This document shows, piece by piece, positions 1-5,926 of a stretch of 6,777 bases of DNA. The notes beneath the pieces are model-generated. The model made no database searches and had not been told where the DNA came from. It was given only the letters and a program-made list of their open reading frames with translations. Every line of letters starts with the position of its first letter. Position 1 is the first letter of the stretch. Source of the DNA: Ponticaulis sp. (GTDB taxonomy: Bacteria > Pseudomonadota > Alphaproteobacteria > Caulobacterales > Hyphomonadaceae); assembly GCA_002699325.1 (NCBI GenBank), contig PABS01000037.1, positions 20,420-27,196 of the forward strand. The letters are read 5' to 3'. The translations under genes were made by a program, and so were the position numbers.

Positions 1-224
1 AAGATGCGCTCCTTGCTAAGAAGGAAGCGCGGCATGACGCCGAGGACAGCGCCTCCAGCATTGTGAGCCGCCGTCGCCGCAGCACCCATCAGGCCGACGC
101 TTCCTCCGCCATAGACGAGGCGGTAGCCACGATCAGCAAGCGTGGCGCCAAGGCGCTGTGCAAGGTCGAGGTATTTCGGCTCCACATCGTTTGACGAACC
201 GCAATACAGACAAATCGACTTCAT
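1..224 (-). CDS. LOG family protein (TIGR00730 Rossmann fold), N-terminal part
   Basis: This reads as the first 74 codons of a LOG-family protein; the 3' end lies beyond the window edge. Starting at the ATG at 224, the product begins MKSICLYCGSS, where the CxYCGSS strand-loop opens the Rossmann fold. It continues to VYGGGSVGLMG at residues 37-47, the nucleotide-binding glycine motif of this family. Residues 58-70 (GGAVLGVMPRFLL) match the next conserved block. Characterised members hydrolyse cytokinin riboside 5'-monophosphates or other nucleoside monophosphates to base plus ribose 5-phosphate; many were once misannotated as lysine decarboxylases. The later PGGxGTxxE active-site motif falls outside the window, so catalytic competence cannot be judged. 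The ribosome binding site is GGAAGAGAG just upstream. The gene is divergent from the ABC exporter and shares a 101-bp intergenic region with it. Family assignment is firm; the substrate is not known. Confidence 0.9.
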   Translation of the reverse strand, partial: MKSICLYCGSSNDVEPKYLDLAQRLGATLADRGYRLVYGGGSVGLMGAAATAAHNAGGAVLGVMPRFLLSKERI

Positions 225-289
225 AACTCTCTTCCGAATTCTGCGCCGGGCATCAGATTGAGGCCGACGCGATGAACAATTTTCTATCA

Positions 290-319
290 CTGGCAAGAAT
301 GTGACATTCTTCCTATCTG
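290..319 (+). promoter_or_regulatory. possible promoter of the ABC exporter operon
   Basis: CTGGCA (290-295, four of six matches to TTGACA) and TATCTG (314-319, three of six matches to TATAAT) are separated by 18 bp. The start of transcription would fall at or next to the ATG at 326, so the mRNA would be leaderless or nearly so. This agrees with the lack of any Shine-Dalgarno sequence before that ATG. The palindrome at 295-311 would sit between the two hexamers. An alternative is TTGAGG at 258-263 with a poor -10 around 282-288. Both assignments are by eye and weak. Confidence 0.25.
295..311. promoter_or_regulatory. perfect 17-bp palindrome, candidate operator
   Basis: AAGAATGT, one central G, then ACATTCTT: an exact 8-bp inverted repeat with a 1-bp centre. 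It is the only long perfect palindrome I found in the 101-bp divergent intergenic region, and it ends 14 bp before the ABC exporter start codon. Size and symmetry suit a dimeric transcription factor. The identity of the regulator is unknown, and none is encoded in the window. Confidence 0.5.
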
Positions 320-325
320 ACAAGC

Positions 326-2167
326 ATGAAATCTCTTTCACCGACAGACCAGGATGCCATCGAGTCAGCAGAAGGTGGTATCCCTCGAGCACTCTATCGC
401 GTTGGTAGCGTTCTGGCTCATCCCTCTTTGCAGCGTTGGCGCGTGCGGATGATTATCGCACTGGCGCTGACGGTAGGATCGAAATTCCTGAGTGTTGCCG
501 CTCCACTTTATCTTGGAGATGCAATCACAAAAGCGACTCAGCATCAGCCGGGCGAATCGATGACGCCTCTGTTCATGGCGCTCGGGCTATTTGTGGGCAT
601 CAGATATATTTCGACCGCGTTCCCGCAAATTCGGGACGCCATGTTTGCGCCGGTTAGTCAGGACGCCAAGCGACATTTGTCCGTCGAGGCGTTTGGCAAA
701 GCACAAAAGCTGTCGCTCGGCTTTCACCAGACCCGACGCTCAGGGGCGTTAAACCGGATTATTGAACGGGGATCTGGAGCCATGGACGTCATTCTACGTT
801 TCCTGGTGTTTAATATAGGCCCCACGCTGATCGAACTGGCGCTTGCTGCGATTGTTCTGGCTGTTACCTATTCGCCAGTGCTCTCACTGATCGCCATTGC
901 TACGATTGCGGTCTATATCGGTTTTACCCTCATCGTGACTGAATGGCGCGCGCAACAGCGACGTACGCTTAATACCGCGGATACGGAATTGAGAGCGCGA
1001 TCTATGGATAGTCTCACCAATTTTGAAACGGTGAAGGCTTTTGCGGCTGAGGAGCGGGAAACTGGCCGGTTCGACATAGCATTCCAATCGTATAACCAGC
1101 GCTATAATGAAACGATCCGGTCCCTGGCTTTGCTAAATAATGGCCAGGAGCTGATCATGAACCTCGGTCTGCTTGCGATGTTGGGCTGGACAGGTTGGCA
1201 GGTCGCATTGGGCAATCTCGAGGTTGGCGCTCTCGCTGCGGTATTTGCCATGCTTCTCAATCTATATCGGCCCCTCAACATACTGGGGTGGGGATGGCGA
1301 GAAATCCGACAGGGAGTCGTCGATCTTGAGAAAGTGTTTGGGCTGATGGCCATGGTGCCAGAAGTCGACGACCGGCCGGATGCCAGGCCACTCAAAGCTG
1401 CAGAAGGCGCCGTGACGTTTGAAAATGTCAGCTTTAGTCACGATGGGCGGTTTCAGGGGCTGAAAGACGTCTCGTTCGAAATTGAACCCGGCCGCCATCT
1501 TGCGATCGTTGGCCCATCTGGATCCGGAAAGTCCACACTCCTGCGTCTGCTATTTCGTTTCTTTGATGTCGAAGACGGCGCGATCCGGATCGATGGACAG
1601 GATGTCAGAGACCTCTCTCAATCAAGCCTGCGCCGGGAGCTCGGGATCGTTCCGCAGGATGTGGTCTTATTCAACGACACCATTCGAGAGAATATCCTTT
1701 ACGGACATCCCGAAGCCACTCAGGCAGAGCTTGAAGCCGCAGCCCAGCGTGCTCAGCTCTTGGAGTTCATTGAAAGCTTGCCAGATGGATGGAACACGCG
1801 AGTTGGCGAACGCGGCCTGAAACTATCAGGTGGCGAGAAACAACGAGTAGGCCTCGCGCGGGTGATTCTGAAGGACCCCGGCATTCTCGTCCTTGATGAG
1901 GCGACTTCAGCGCTTGACAGTCAGACAGAAGCGCGTGTGCAGGCGGCGATCTCCGAGGCATCTAAAGGCCGCACAACCCTTACGGTTGCACATAGACTGT
2001 CCACTATCCGAAACGCAGATCAGATTATTGTGCTGAATGAGGGTCGCATTGAGGAATCCGGCTCTCATGAGGCACTTCTATCGCAAAACGGTCTATATGC
2101 TGATATGTGGAAAACGCAGAGTTCGCAGGGCGATGAAGATCGTCAGACAGTCTCGATTGAGGAGTGA
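326..2167 (+). CDS. Atm1/HMT-type ABC exporter half-transporter (fused permease and ATPase)
   Basis: 613-residue ABCB-class half-transporter that would act as a homodimer in the inner membrane. Residues about 1-37 are cytosolic. Six membrane segments lie near 40-62, 80-100, 157-178, 182-204, 275-295 and 298-320. The ATPase domain spans about 362-600: Walker A GPSGSGKST at 396-404, Q-loop Gln444, signature LSGGE at 500-504, Walker B ILVLDE at 520-525, D-loop SALD at 528-531 and H-loop His556. The overall pattern, including NNGQ at 271-274 in membrane segment 5, resembles Atm1-type exporters. Mitochondrial Atm1 and the bacterial homologue NaAtm1 move glutathione conjugates or persulfides and affect iron-sulfur and heavy-metal homeostasis; substrate here is inference. 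The A-loop position, usually Tyr, is His372. ATG at 326 is the only start that keeps the usual N-terminal extension, though no ribosome binding site precedes it. It overlaps or abuts the PSD-like gene, so the two are probably co-transcribed. Confidence 0.9.
   Translation: MKSLSPTDQDAIESAEGGIPRALYRVGSVLAHPSLQRWRVRMIIALALTVGSKFLSVAAPLYLGDAITKATQHQPGESMTPLFMALGLFVGIRYISTAFPQIRDAMFAPVSQDAKRHLSVEAFGKAQKLSLGFHQTRRSGALNRIIERGSGAMDVILRFLVFNIGPTLIELALAAIVLAVTYSPVLSLIAIATIAVYIGFTLIVTEWRAQQRRTLNTADTELRARSMDSLTNFETVKAFAAEERETGRFDIAFQSYNQRYNETIRSLALLNNGQELIMNLGLLAMLGWTGWQVALGNLEVGALAAVFAMLLNLYRPLNILGWGWREIRQGVVDLEKVFGLMAMVPEVDDRPDARPLKAAEGAVTFENVSFSHDGRFQGLKDVSFEIEPGRHLAIVGPSGSGKSTLLRLLFRFFDVEDGAIRIDGQDVRDLSQSSLRRELGIVPQDVVLFNDTIRENILYGHPEATQAELEAAAQRAQLLEFIESLPDGWNTRVGERGLKLSGGEKQRVGLARVILKDPGILVLDEATSALDSQTEARVQAAISEASKGRTTLTVAHRLSTIRNADQIIVLNEGRIEESGSHEALLSQNGLYADMWKTQSSQGDEDRQTVSIEE
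2160..2164 (+). promoter_or_regulatory. ribosome binding site of the PSD-like gene
   Basis: AGGAG lies inside the last codons of the ABC exporter gene, 11 nt before the ATG at 2176. It decides the start: the in-frame GTG at 2164, which would overlap the exporter stop by 4 bp, sits on this motif and has no ribosome binding site of its own. Its position implies translational coupling. Confidence 0.6.
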
Positions 2168-2175
2168 AAACCAGC

Positions 2176-3078
2176 ATGGCCAAAAAAAGTTTTTCGACCA
2201 GGCTTCCATGGTATCGCGCAGAATTCGATCTCGAAGGGCTTGGCTTTGGCGCTCTGGCCCTTGTTCTGGCCATCATCCTCGGCGGGCTTCACTGGATACT
2301 GTCCTTTATCGTTATCCTGATTTTCTTCGCCATTTTGTTTGCTTCTCGCGATGCGGATCGAACCTCACCTGAGGGAGAGGACATCGTTCTGGCGCCGTGT
2401 GATGGTGTTGTCGAAAGCATTTCTCCTGTTTCGCCGCCACGAGAGCTCCGATGGGATACTTTGGAAGTTCAGCGCATTCGTATTTCGTCATCGCCATTTT
2501 CAGTGAACGGCATACGAGCGGCAATGACGGGTAAAGTCGATAGCTTTCTCGTTGAGCCGGGTGCGCCATCCTCACTGGCCCGAGATCCAGACGATTCTGA
2601 CCTGAAGGAAGCGTTCCTTCTGACGAGGGATGAAAAGCACGCAGTTGGTCTCCGGGTCGCCACAGGGGGTCTTGGGCCACGTCTCGATATCGAACTCGAA
2701 ACTGGAGACGGCGTTCGGGCCGGGCGCAAGATTGGCGTACGTCGTCTGGGTGGCTGGTGTGATGTCTTTGTTCCAGGCGCAGCTTCACTATCTCTAAAAC
2801 CAGGCATGACGGTTGTGGGAGGTGAAACCATCCTCTGCAACCTCGCAGCGCTGAATGCGAGTTATGATCAGTCTCCGCGCAAAGCAACTGTCGTTACAGA
2901 AGATGCGATTCCATCTCCTGAAGTGCTGCCTGAGACCAGCGATGGAAAAGTTGAGCCCTCTGATGATTCGACACTTTCTGAAGACCCAAAGTCAGACCTT
3001 CCGGATCCGGAAGTGATGCCGGAGGAGGTCATTGAGGATTCGTCTTCGAAAGAGAAAAAGTCAGACGGCAAAGCGTGA
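2176..3078 (+). CDS. phosphatidylserine decarboxylase-like protein, probable pseudoenzyme
   Basis: 300 residues from the ATG at 2176 (an alternative GTG at 2164 adds four). Two hydrophobic stretches at about 22-56 anchor it in the inner membrane. Residues 57-228 follow the short (about 230 aa) bacterial PSD family block by block, compared from memory with rhizobial Psd: SRDADRTSPEGEDIVLAPCDG (58-77, split: RDxxR then PCDG), a PP-EL element at 87-91, RIRISSSPFSVN (100-111), DVFVPG (196-201) and VVGGETI (213-219). Normal PSD cleaves itself before a serine in an FGS motif to make a pyruvoyl group, and uses an Asp-His-Ser triad. Here Asp76 remains, but the HVN histidine is Ser109 and the cleavage serine is Gly193 (LGGW). 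Decarboxylase activity is therefore unlikely. Residues 229-300 are an added Asp/Glu/Ser/Pro-rich tail with a repeated element. It is the second gene of the exporter operon. Homology is well supported; function is unknown, perhaps lipid binding or accessory to the exporter. Confidence 0.82.
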   Translation: MAKKSFSTRLPWYRAEFDLEGLGFGALALVLAIILGGLHWILSFIVILIFFAILFASRDADRTSPEGEDIVLAPCDGVVESISPVSPPRELRWDTLEVQRIRISSSPFSVNGIRAAMTGKVDSFLVEPGAPSSLARDPDDSDLKEAFLLTRDEKHAVGLRVATGGLGPRLDIELETGDGVRAGRKIGVRRLGGWCDVFVPGAASLSLKPGMTVVGGETILCNLAALNASYDQSPRKATVVTEDAIPSPEVLPETSDGKVEPSDDSTLSEDPKSDLPDPEVMPEEVIEDSSSKEKKSDGKA

Positions 3079-3081
3079 CTG

Positions 3082-3282
3082 TCAGGACTGGGATTTCTCT
3101 TTCTTGCCAAGCCAGTCAAACAACGGCTTGAGAGGGAAAGCCCAGGCAATACCGGCCACAGCAAAATAGATCAGCTGAACCCATCGCGGCGCATCGACAA
3201 GCATGCTGCCGACCGTAGCAGCCACTCCGATATAGGCTGCAAGAAATGCGATGATGATCAGCATGGCGATAAACTTGCGCAT
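3082..3282 (-). CDS. DUF2842 family small membrane protein
   Basis: 66-residue protein with two membrane segments: residues about 4-28 (starting MRKFIAMLII) and about 34-52 (WVQLIYFAVAGIAWAFPLKP). The second carries the Y-x-A-x-A-G-x-A-W-x-x-P pattern that I associate with DUF2842, a family of unknown function seen mainly in Alphaproteobacteria. A short basic tail (GKKEK) ends the protein, which suggests a cytoplasmic C-terminus. The start at 3282 is chosen because AGGAG lies 5 nt upstream on the minus strand; a longer in-frame reading up to 3378 would cover the neighbouring gene's start and adds no family sequence. It is convergent with the PSD-like gene (3 bp apart) and divergent from the heme A synthase gene. 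No function can be assigned from this sequence. Confidence 0.8.
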   Translation of the reverse strand: MRKFIAMLIIIAFLAAYIGVAATVGSMLVDAPRWVQLIYFAVAGIAWAFPLKPLFDWLGKKEKSQS

Positions 3283-3287
3283 TGTCT

Positions 3288-3292
3288 CTCCT
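3288..3292 (-). promoter_or_regulatory. ribosome binding site of the DUF2842 gene
   Basis: AGGAG on the minus strand with a 5-nt spacer to the ATG at 3282. This fixes the start of the short protein and excludes the longer reading to 3378. Confidence 0.7.
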
Positions 3293-3322
3293 GACAGAAA
3301 GCCGCAGGGGCTCCGGTTCGGC

Positions 3323-3352
3323 TTGCCAAATTCTTCTGGAGCTGCATTTAGA
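3323..3352 (+). promoter_or_regulatory. possible promoter of the heme A synthase gene
   Basis: TTGCCA (3323-3328, five of six matches to TTGACA), an 18-bp gap, then TTTAGA (3347-3352, three of six matches to TATAAT). The gene has only 74 bp between it and the divergent DUF2842 start, so its promoter should be here or inside that gene. Transcription would begin at about the ATG at 3357. Assigned by eye; weak. Confidence 0.25.
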
Positions 3353-3356
3353 ACGC

Positions 3357-4415
3357 ATGCCCCAAGACATCCAGTCACCGTCTCGTAACATTTCCAAGCC
3401 CGCTCGTTTATGGATGCGCCGCTGGCTCATTCTCATCGGTTTTCTGGTTTACGCGATGATCCTTGTTGGCGGGGCGACCCGTCTCACCGATTCAGGTCTT
3501 TCAATTACTGAATGGAAGCCGATTTCAGGCGCCTTGCCCCCGATGTCTTCGACCGAATGGACTAAGCTCTTCGACCTCTACAAACAGACGGCCGAGTTTC
3601 AGCTGCAAAACGCTTCAATGAATATGGCAGAGTTCCAGTACATTTATTGGTGGGAATGGGGGCACAGACTTCTTGGTCGGCTCATTGGGCTCGTGGCCGT
3701 GATCGGATTTGTCATTTTCATGATGCGCGGATGGTTGAAAGATGGCTGGGCCTTTCGATTCGGTTTTCTGATTGTGCTCGGTGGCCTTCAGGGCGCGATC
3801 GGTTGGTGGATGGTTGCAAGCGGTATCGGTGAAACGTCGCGCGTCGATGTCGCGCCATACCGACTGATGACACACTTCTGTCTGGCGCTTTTGATTATCG
3901 GGTTTATCGCCTGGTACTGGATGCAGCTTGGACAGCGATCAAAAATCGTCTCCAGAGTACCGCTTCCAGCTCTACCGGTCGTGTTGGCGGTTCTCATTTT
4001 TCTGCAAATGGCATCCGGTGCTCTGGTCGCGGGTCTTGATGCCGGCCGCACTTACACAGACTGGCCGATGATGGCGGGCGAGTTTGTGCCTCAGGGCTAT
4101 TGGGCCTCGGAACTTGGCATCCGAAATATATTCGAGAACCACGCAACGGCGCAGTTCAATCACCGGATCATTGCCTATCTGATTACGATTTTGGCTGTTG
4201 TTGTCGCTTTTGTGGGACGCGAGCGATCAAACGTATACGGCACCAATTTCTTGTTGGCGGCGATTGGTGCACAGGTCTTGTGGGGAATTCTGACCCTGAT
4301 GAACGCAGCGCCGCTTTCGCTGGCTCTGGTCCATCAGGGACTCGGCGTGATCGTTCTTATTGCCGCGATCAGGACGGTCTTTCGAGCGCGCTACTCAGTT
4401 TCGGCCGCCAATTGA
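3357..4415 (+). CDS. ctaA: heme A synthase, COX15/CtaA family
   Basis: 352-residue inner-membrane enzyme that oxidises the C8 methyl of heme O to a formyl group, giving heme A for aa3-type cytochrome c oxidase. Eight membrane segments are expected and the hydrophobic pattern fits. Signatures are strong: GGATRLTDSGLSITEWKP beginning at residue 38, EWGHRLLGR with heme-ligand candidate His103, RLMTHF with His173, FNHRIIAY with His269, and LVHQGLG with His326; these are the four conserved histidines of the two heme sites. DAGRTYTDWPMM (228-239) opens the second half of the internally duplicated fold. The length is normal for the alphaproteobacterial/mitochondrial type 2 group (often labelled COX15). 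ATG at 3357 is preferred; the only GGAG (3338-3341) is 15 nt away, which is long, and the next ATG at 3414 has no ribosome binding site and would cut into the first membrane segment. Its 3' end overlaps the convergent lipoprotein gene by 25 bp. Confidence 0.95.
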   Translation: MPQDIQSPSRNISKPARLWMRRWLILIGFLVYAMILVGGATRLTDSGLSITEWKPISGALPPMSSTEWTKLFDLYKQTAEFQLQNASMNMAEFQYIYWWEWGHRLLGRLIGLVAVIGFVIFMMRGWLKDGWAFRFGFLIVLGGLQGAIGWWMVASGIGETSRVDVAPYRLMTHFCLALLIIGFIAWYWMQLGQRSKIVSRVPLPALPVVLAVLIFLQMASGALVAGLDAGRTYTDWPMMAGEFVPQGYWASELGIRNIFENHATAQFNHRIIAYLITILAVVVAFVGRERSNVYGTNFLLAAIGAQVLWGILTLMNAAPLSLALVHQGLGVIVLIAAIRTVFRARYSVSAAN

Positions 4416-5419
4416 TCGAACAAATCGACACGATCAACGAAGATGAGCTGAGGCGGGCCAGCCGAATTCTGGCTTTCAACGGCAAGAAACCCGTTCGGGA
4501 AGCTGTCTTCGGTCCCGAGGTCACTGAGTACAAGGTGGCCAACCGTTTCTGGAGTTTCAGAGGACAGTCCCGCACGGAAAAAGACTTCCGCTGAGGCGCC
4601 TGTACTATCAGCGATCACGACATCGCCTCCCGACAGGCTGGCAGCGACCTGAATGACGTCGCCTTCCATGATCCCGCTGGCTTTCACGGGAACATCCGTG
4701 AGCGCGATAGAAATTGGTGTATTTTCAGCATCGCGGATCTCGAGGCCGAAGCCGCCTCCCGCGACGACCGCACCTGAAACGAGATCGCAGCTTGTCAGAT
4801 ATTTTTCAAAGCCAATCCGGTCTATCGGTTCGTAGATCAGGTTCTCGCCCTCGGCGCGCACGCGGCCGCGAATAAGTGTTGAGCTGTCCAGATCGGTCCA
4901 GTAGGCAACATTAAGGATTGCTCCGTCATAGTCTGCAGGGCTCGCACAGGTGCCCTGAATGGTTCCGGCCACCTCTGCATCAAGTCCAATCTCAATCGGC
5001 GCCTGTAGCCCGTCTCCGTACACGAAGAGCACCAAGCTGTCGGCATTACGGGATGCGCCAGGAAACAGAACAAGGTCTGCCCCCTGAATTGTTGCCAGCG
5101 TCCCAGATCCGAGGCTTCCCGTTCTATATGGGCCGGGTTCAGAAACTGGCGCGCCATCAAAGTCGATGAGTTGAAGGCCGCCATTTTCGAATCCGACAAG
5201 GAATTCAGCGCTACCTTCGTTAGCTACCGCAAAGGCTGAAAGATTTTCTTCGAGTTCACCTGTCTGCCAGATGATAGGTGCTTCAATCGCTGCAGTAGAC
5301 GGAGTGGCCTCGTTTGCCTCGTCATTTCCGCTACATCCGGTTAAAAATAAAATCAGGCCGATTGCGGCTCCTTGATTGACAATCCCGTTCTTACGCATTA
5401 GTGACGCGCGCTCTGCCAT
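4391..5419 (-). CDS. predicted lipoprotein with beta-propeller-like repeats, function unknown
   Basis: 342 residues. A signal peptide with basic n-region (RKN), hydrophobic core and lipobox LTGC ends at Cys29, so a lipid-anchored envelope protein is expected; Ser and Gly follow the cysteine. The mature part is acidic, has no further membrane segment, and is built of strand-rich stretches that look like propeller blades: [19 protein letters not shown] (71-89), then around 158-175, 211-230, 255-272 and 310-333. The segment [19 protein letters not shown] (210-228) loosely recalls phytase-like or YncE-like propellers, but I do not recognise the family and no catalytic residues can be named. Cys158 and Cys211 could form a disulfide. 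Start at 5419 has AAGGTG about 8 nt upstream; the ATG at 5398 would give a tighter signal peptide but has no clear ribosome binding site. It is divergent from rplM with only 36 bp between start codons. Confidence 0.75.
   Translation of the reverse strand: MAERASLMRKNGIVNQGAAIGLILFLTGCSGNDEANEATPSTAAIEAPIIWQTGELEENLSAFAVANEGSAEFLVGFENGGLQLIDFDGAPVSEPGPYRTGSLGSGTLATIQGADLVLFPGASRNADSLVLFVYGDGLQAPIEIGLDAEVAGTIQGTCASPADYDGAILNVAYWTDLDSSTLIRGRVRAEGENLIYEPIDRIGFEKYLTSCDLVSGAVVAGGGFGLEIRDAENTPISIALTDVPVKASGIMEGDVIQVAASLSGGDVVIADSTGASAEVFFRAGLSSETPETVGHLVLSDLGTEDSFPNGFLAVESQNSAGPPQLIFVDRVDLFDQLAAETE
5376..5402 (+). promoter_or_regulatory. candidate promoter of the rplM-rpsI operon
   Basis: A perfect TTGACA lies at 5376-5381, followed after 14 to 15 bp by AT-containing hexamers at 5396-5402 that match TATAAT in three of six places. 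The site lies inside the signal-peptide coding part of the divergent lipoprotein gene. The -35 is good, the -10 poor and the spacing short, so the exact element is uncertain; a strong ribosomal-protein promoter must nevertheless lie close by. Confidence 0.4.
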
Positions 5420-5455
5420 TTAACAACACCTTCAAGAAAGGCTCCGAGTGGAGCA

Positions 5456-5923
5456 ATGAAAACTTTTTTGGCCAAACCAGCTGAAGTCGAGAACAAGTGG
5501 ATCGTTATTGATGCCACCGATGCCGTCGTCGGCCGTCTCGCGTCATATATCGCCAAGCGCCTGCGCGGCAAGCACCGTGCTGATTTCACGCCTCACGTTG
5601 ATTGTGGTGATCATATCATCGTAATCAATGCTGATAAGGCCGTGTTTACAGGCCGTAAGCGTCAGCAAAAGAGCTATTTCCGTCACACCGGTTATCCGGG
5701 CGGTATCAAGGAACTGTCTGCAGATGCGATTCTGCGTGGTCGTTTTCCTGAGCGCGTCCTGAAACTGGCTGTGAAGCGGATGATGCCGCGTGAAAGCTCG
5801 CTTTCGCGTCAGCAATTCTCCAAGCTGCGCGTTTATGCAGGTGCTGAGCATCCGCATGATGCTCAACAGCCTGAAGTCGTCGACTTCAAATCCATGAACC
5901 GTAAGAACGAGAAAGCGGCGTAA
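5456..5923 (+). CDS. rplM: 50S ribosomal protein L13
   Basis: 155-residue L13, an early-assembling large-subunit protein that binds 23S rRNA. The sequence is diagnostic from the start: [15 protein letters not shown], then [13 protein letters not shown] at 18-30, [13 protein letters not shown] at 47-59, [19 protein letters not shown] beginning at residue 65, and [23 protein letters not shown] starting near residue 104. The usual length is about 140-155. The ATG at 5456 matches the conserved N-terminus; GGAG immediately before it is only 2 nt away, so the true Shine-Dalgarno is probably the purine run AAGAAAGG at 5434-5441 or is weak. rpsI follows after 3 nt, the standard two-gene operon. CGT, GGT and GCT codons are common, as expected for high expression. 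Confidence 0.98.
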   Translation: MKTFLAKPAEVENKWIVIDATDAVVGRLASYIAKRLRGKHRADFTPHVDCGDHIIVINADKAVFTGRKRQQKSYFRHTGYPGGIKELSADAILRGRFPERVLKLAVKRMMPRESSLSRQQFSKLRVYAGAEHPHDAQQPEVVDFKSMNRKNEKAA

Positions 5924-5926
5924 CGT

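Noticed and set aside
2752..2754. Sequencing error turning the PSD serine codon AGC into GGC
   Set aside because: One base would restore the serine, but the catalytic histidine is also replaced (Ser109) and surrounding PSD positions have diverged, so a true loss of function is the simpler reading.
2312..2887. 191-codon open frame on the minus strand inside the PSD-like gene
   Set aside because: Rich in Arg, His, Pro and Ser as expected for a shadow frame; the plus-strand frame has clear family homology.
3076..3118. TGACTG and CAGTCA arms between the PSD-like and DUF2842 genes, considered as a terminator
   Set aside because: A 6-bp stem with a 31-nt loop and no T-run is not convincing.
3282..3356. 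Extended starts: plus-strand TTG at 3282 for heme A synthase, and minus-strand start at 3378 for the DUF2842 gene
   Set aside because: Both extensions lack family sequence and run into the neighbouring gene's start region; the DUF2842 ATG at 3282 has a good AGGAG, and the ATG at 3357 gives a normal-length heme A synthase.
4412..4437. Inverted repeat TTGATCG - 12 nt - CGATCAA at the heme A synthase stop codon, considered as a shared terminator
   Set aside because: The stem is only 7 bp and AT-containing, the loop is long, and there is no T-run on either strand; it also lies in the lipoprotein coding sequence.
4100..4594. 164-codon plus-strand open frame spanning the ends of the heme A synthase and lipoprotein genes
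   Set aside because: Out of frame with heme A synthase, no recognisable domain or ribosome binding site, and it would overlap two supported genes.
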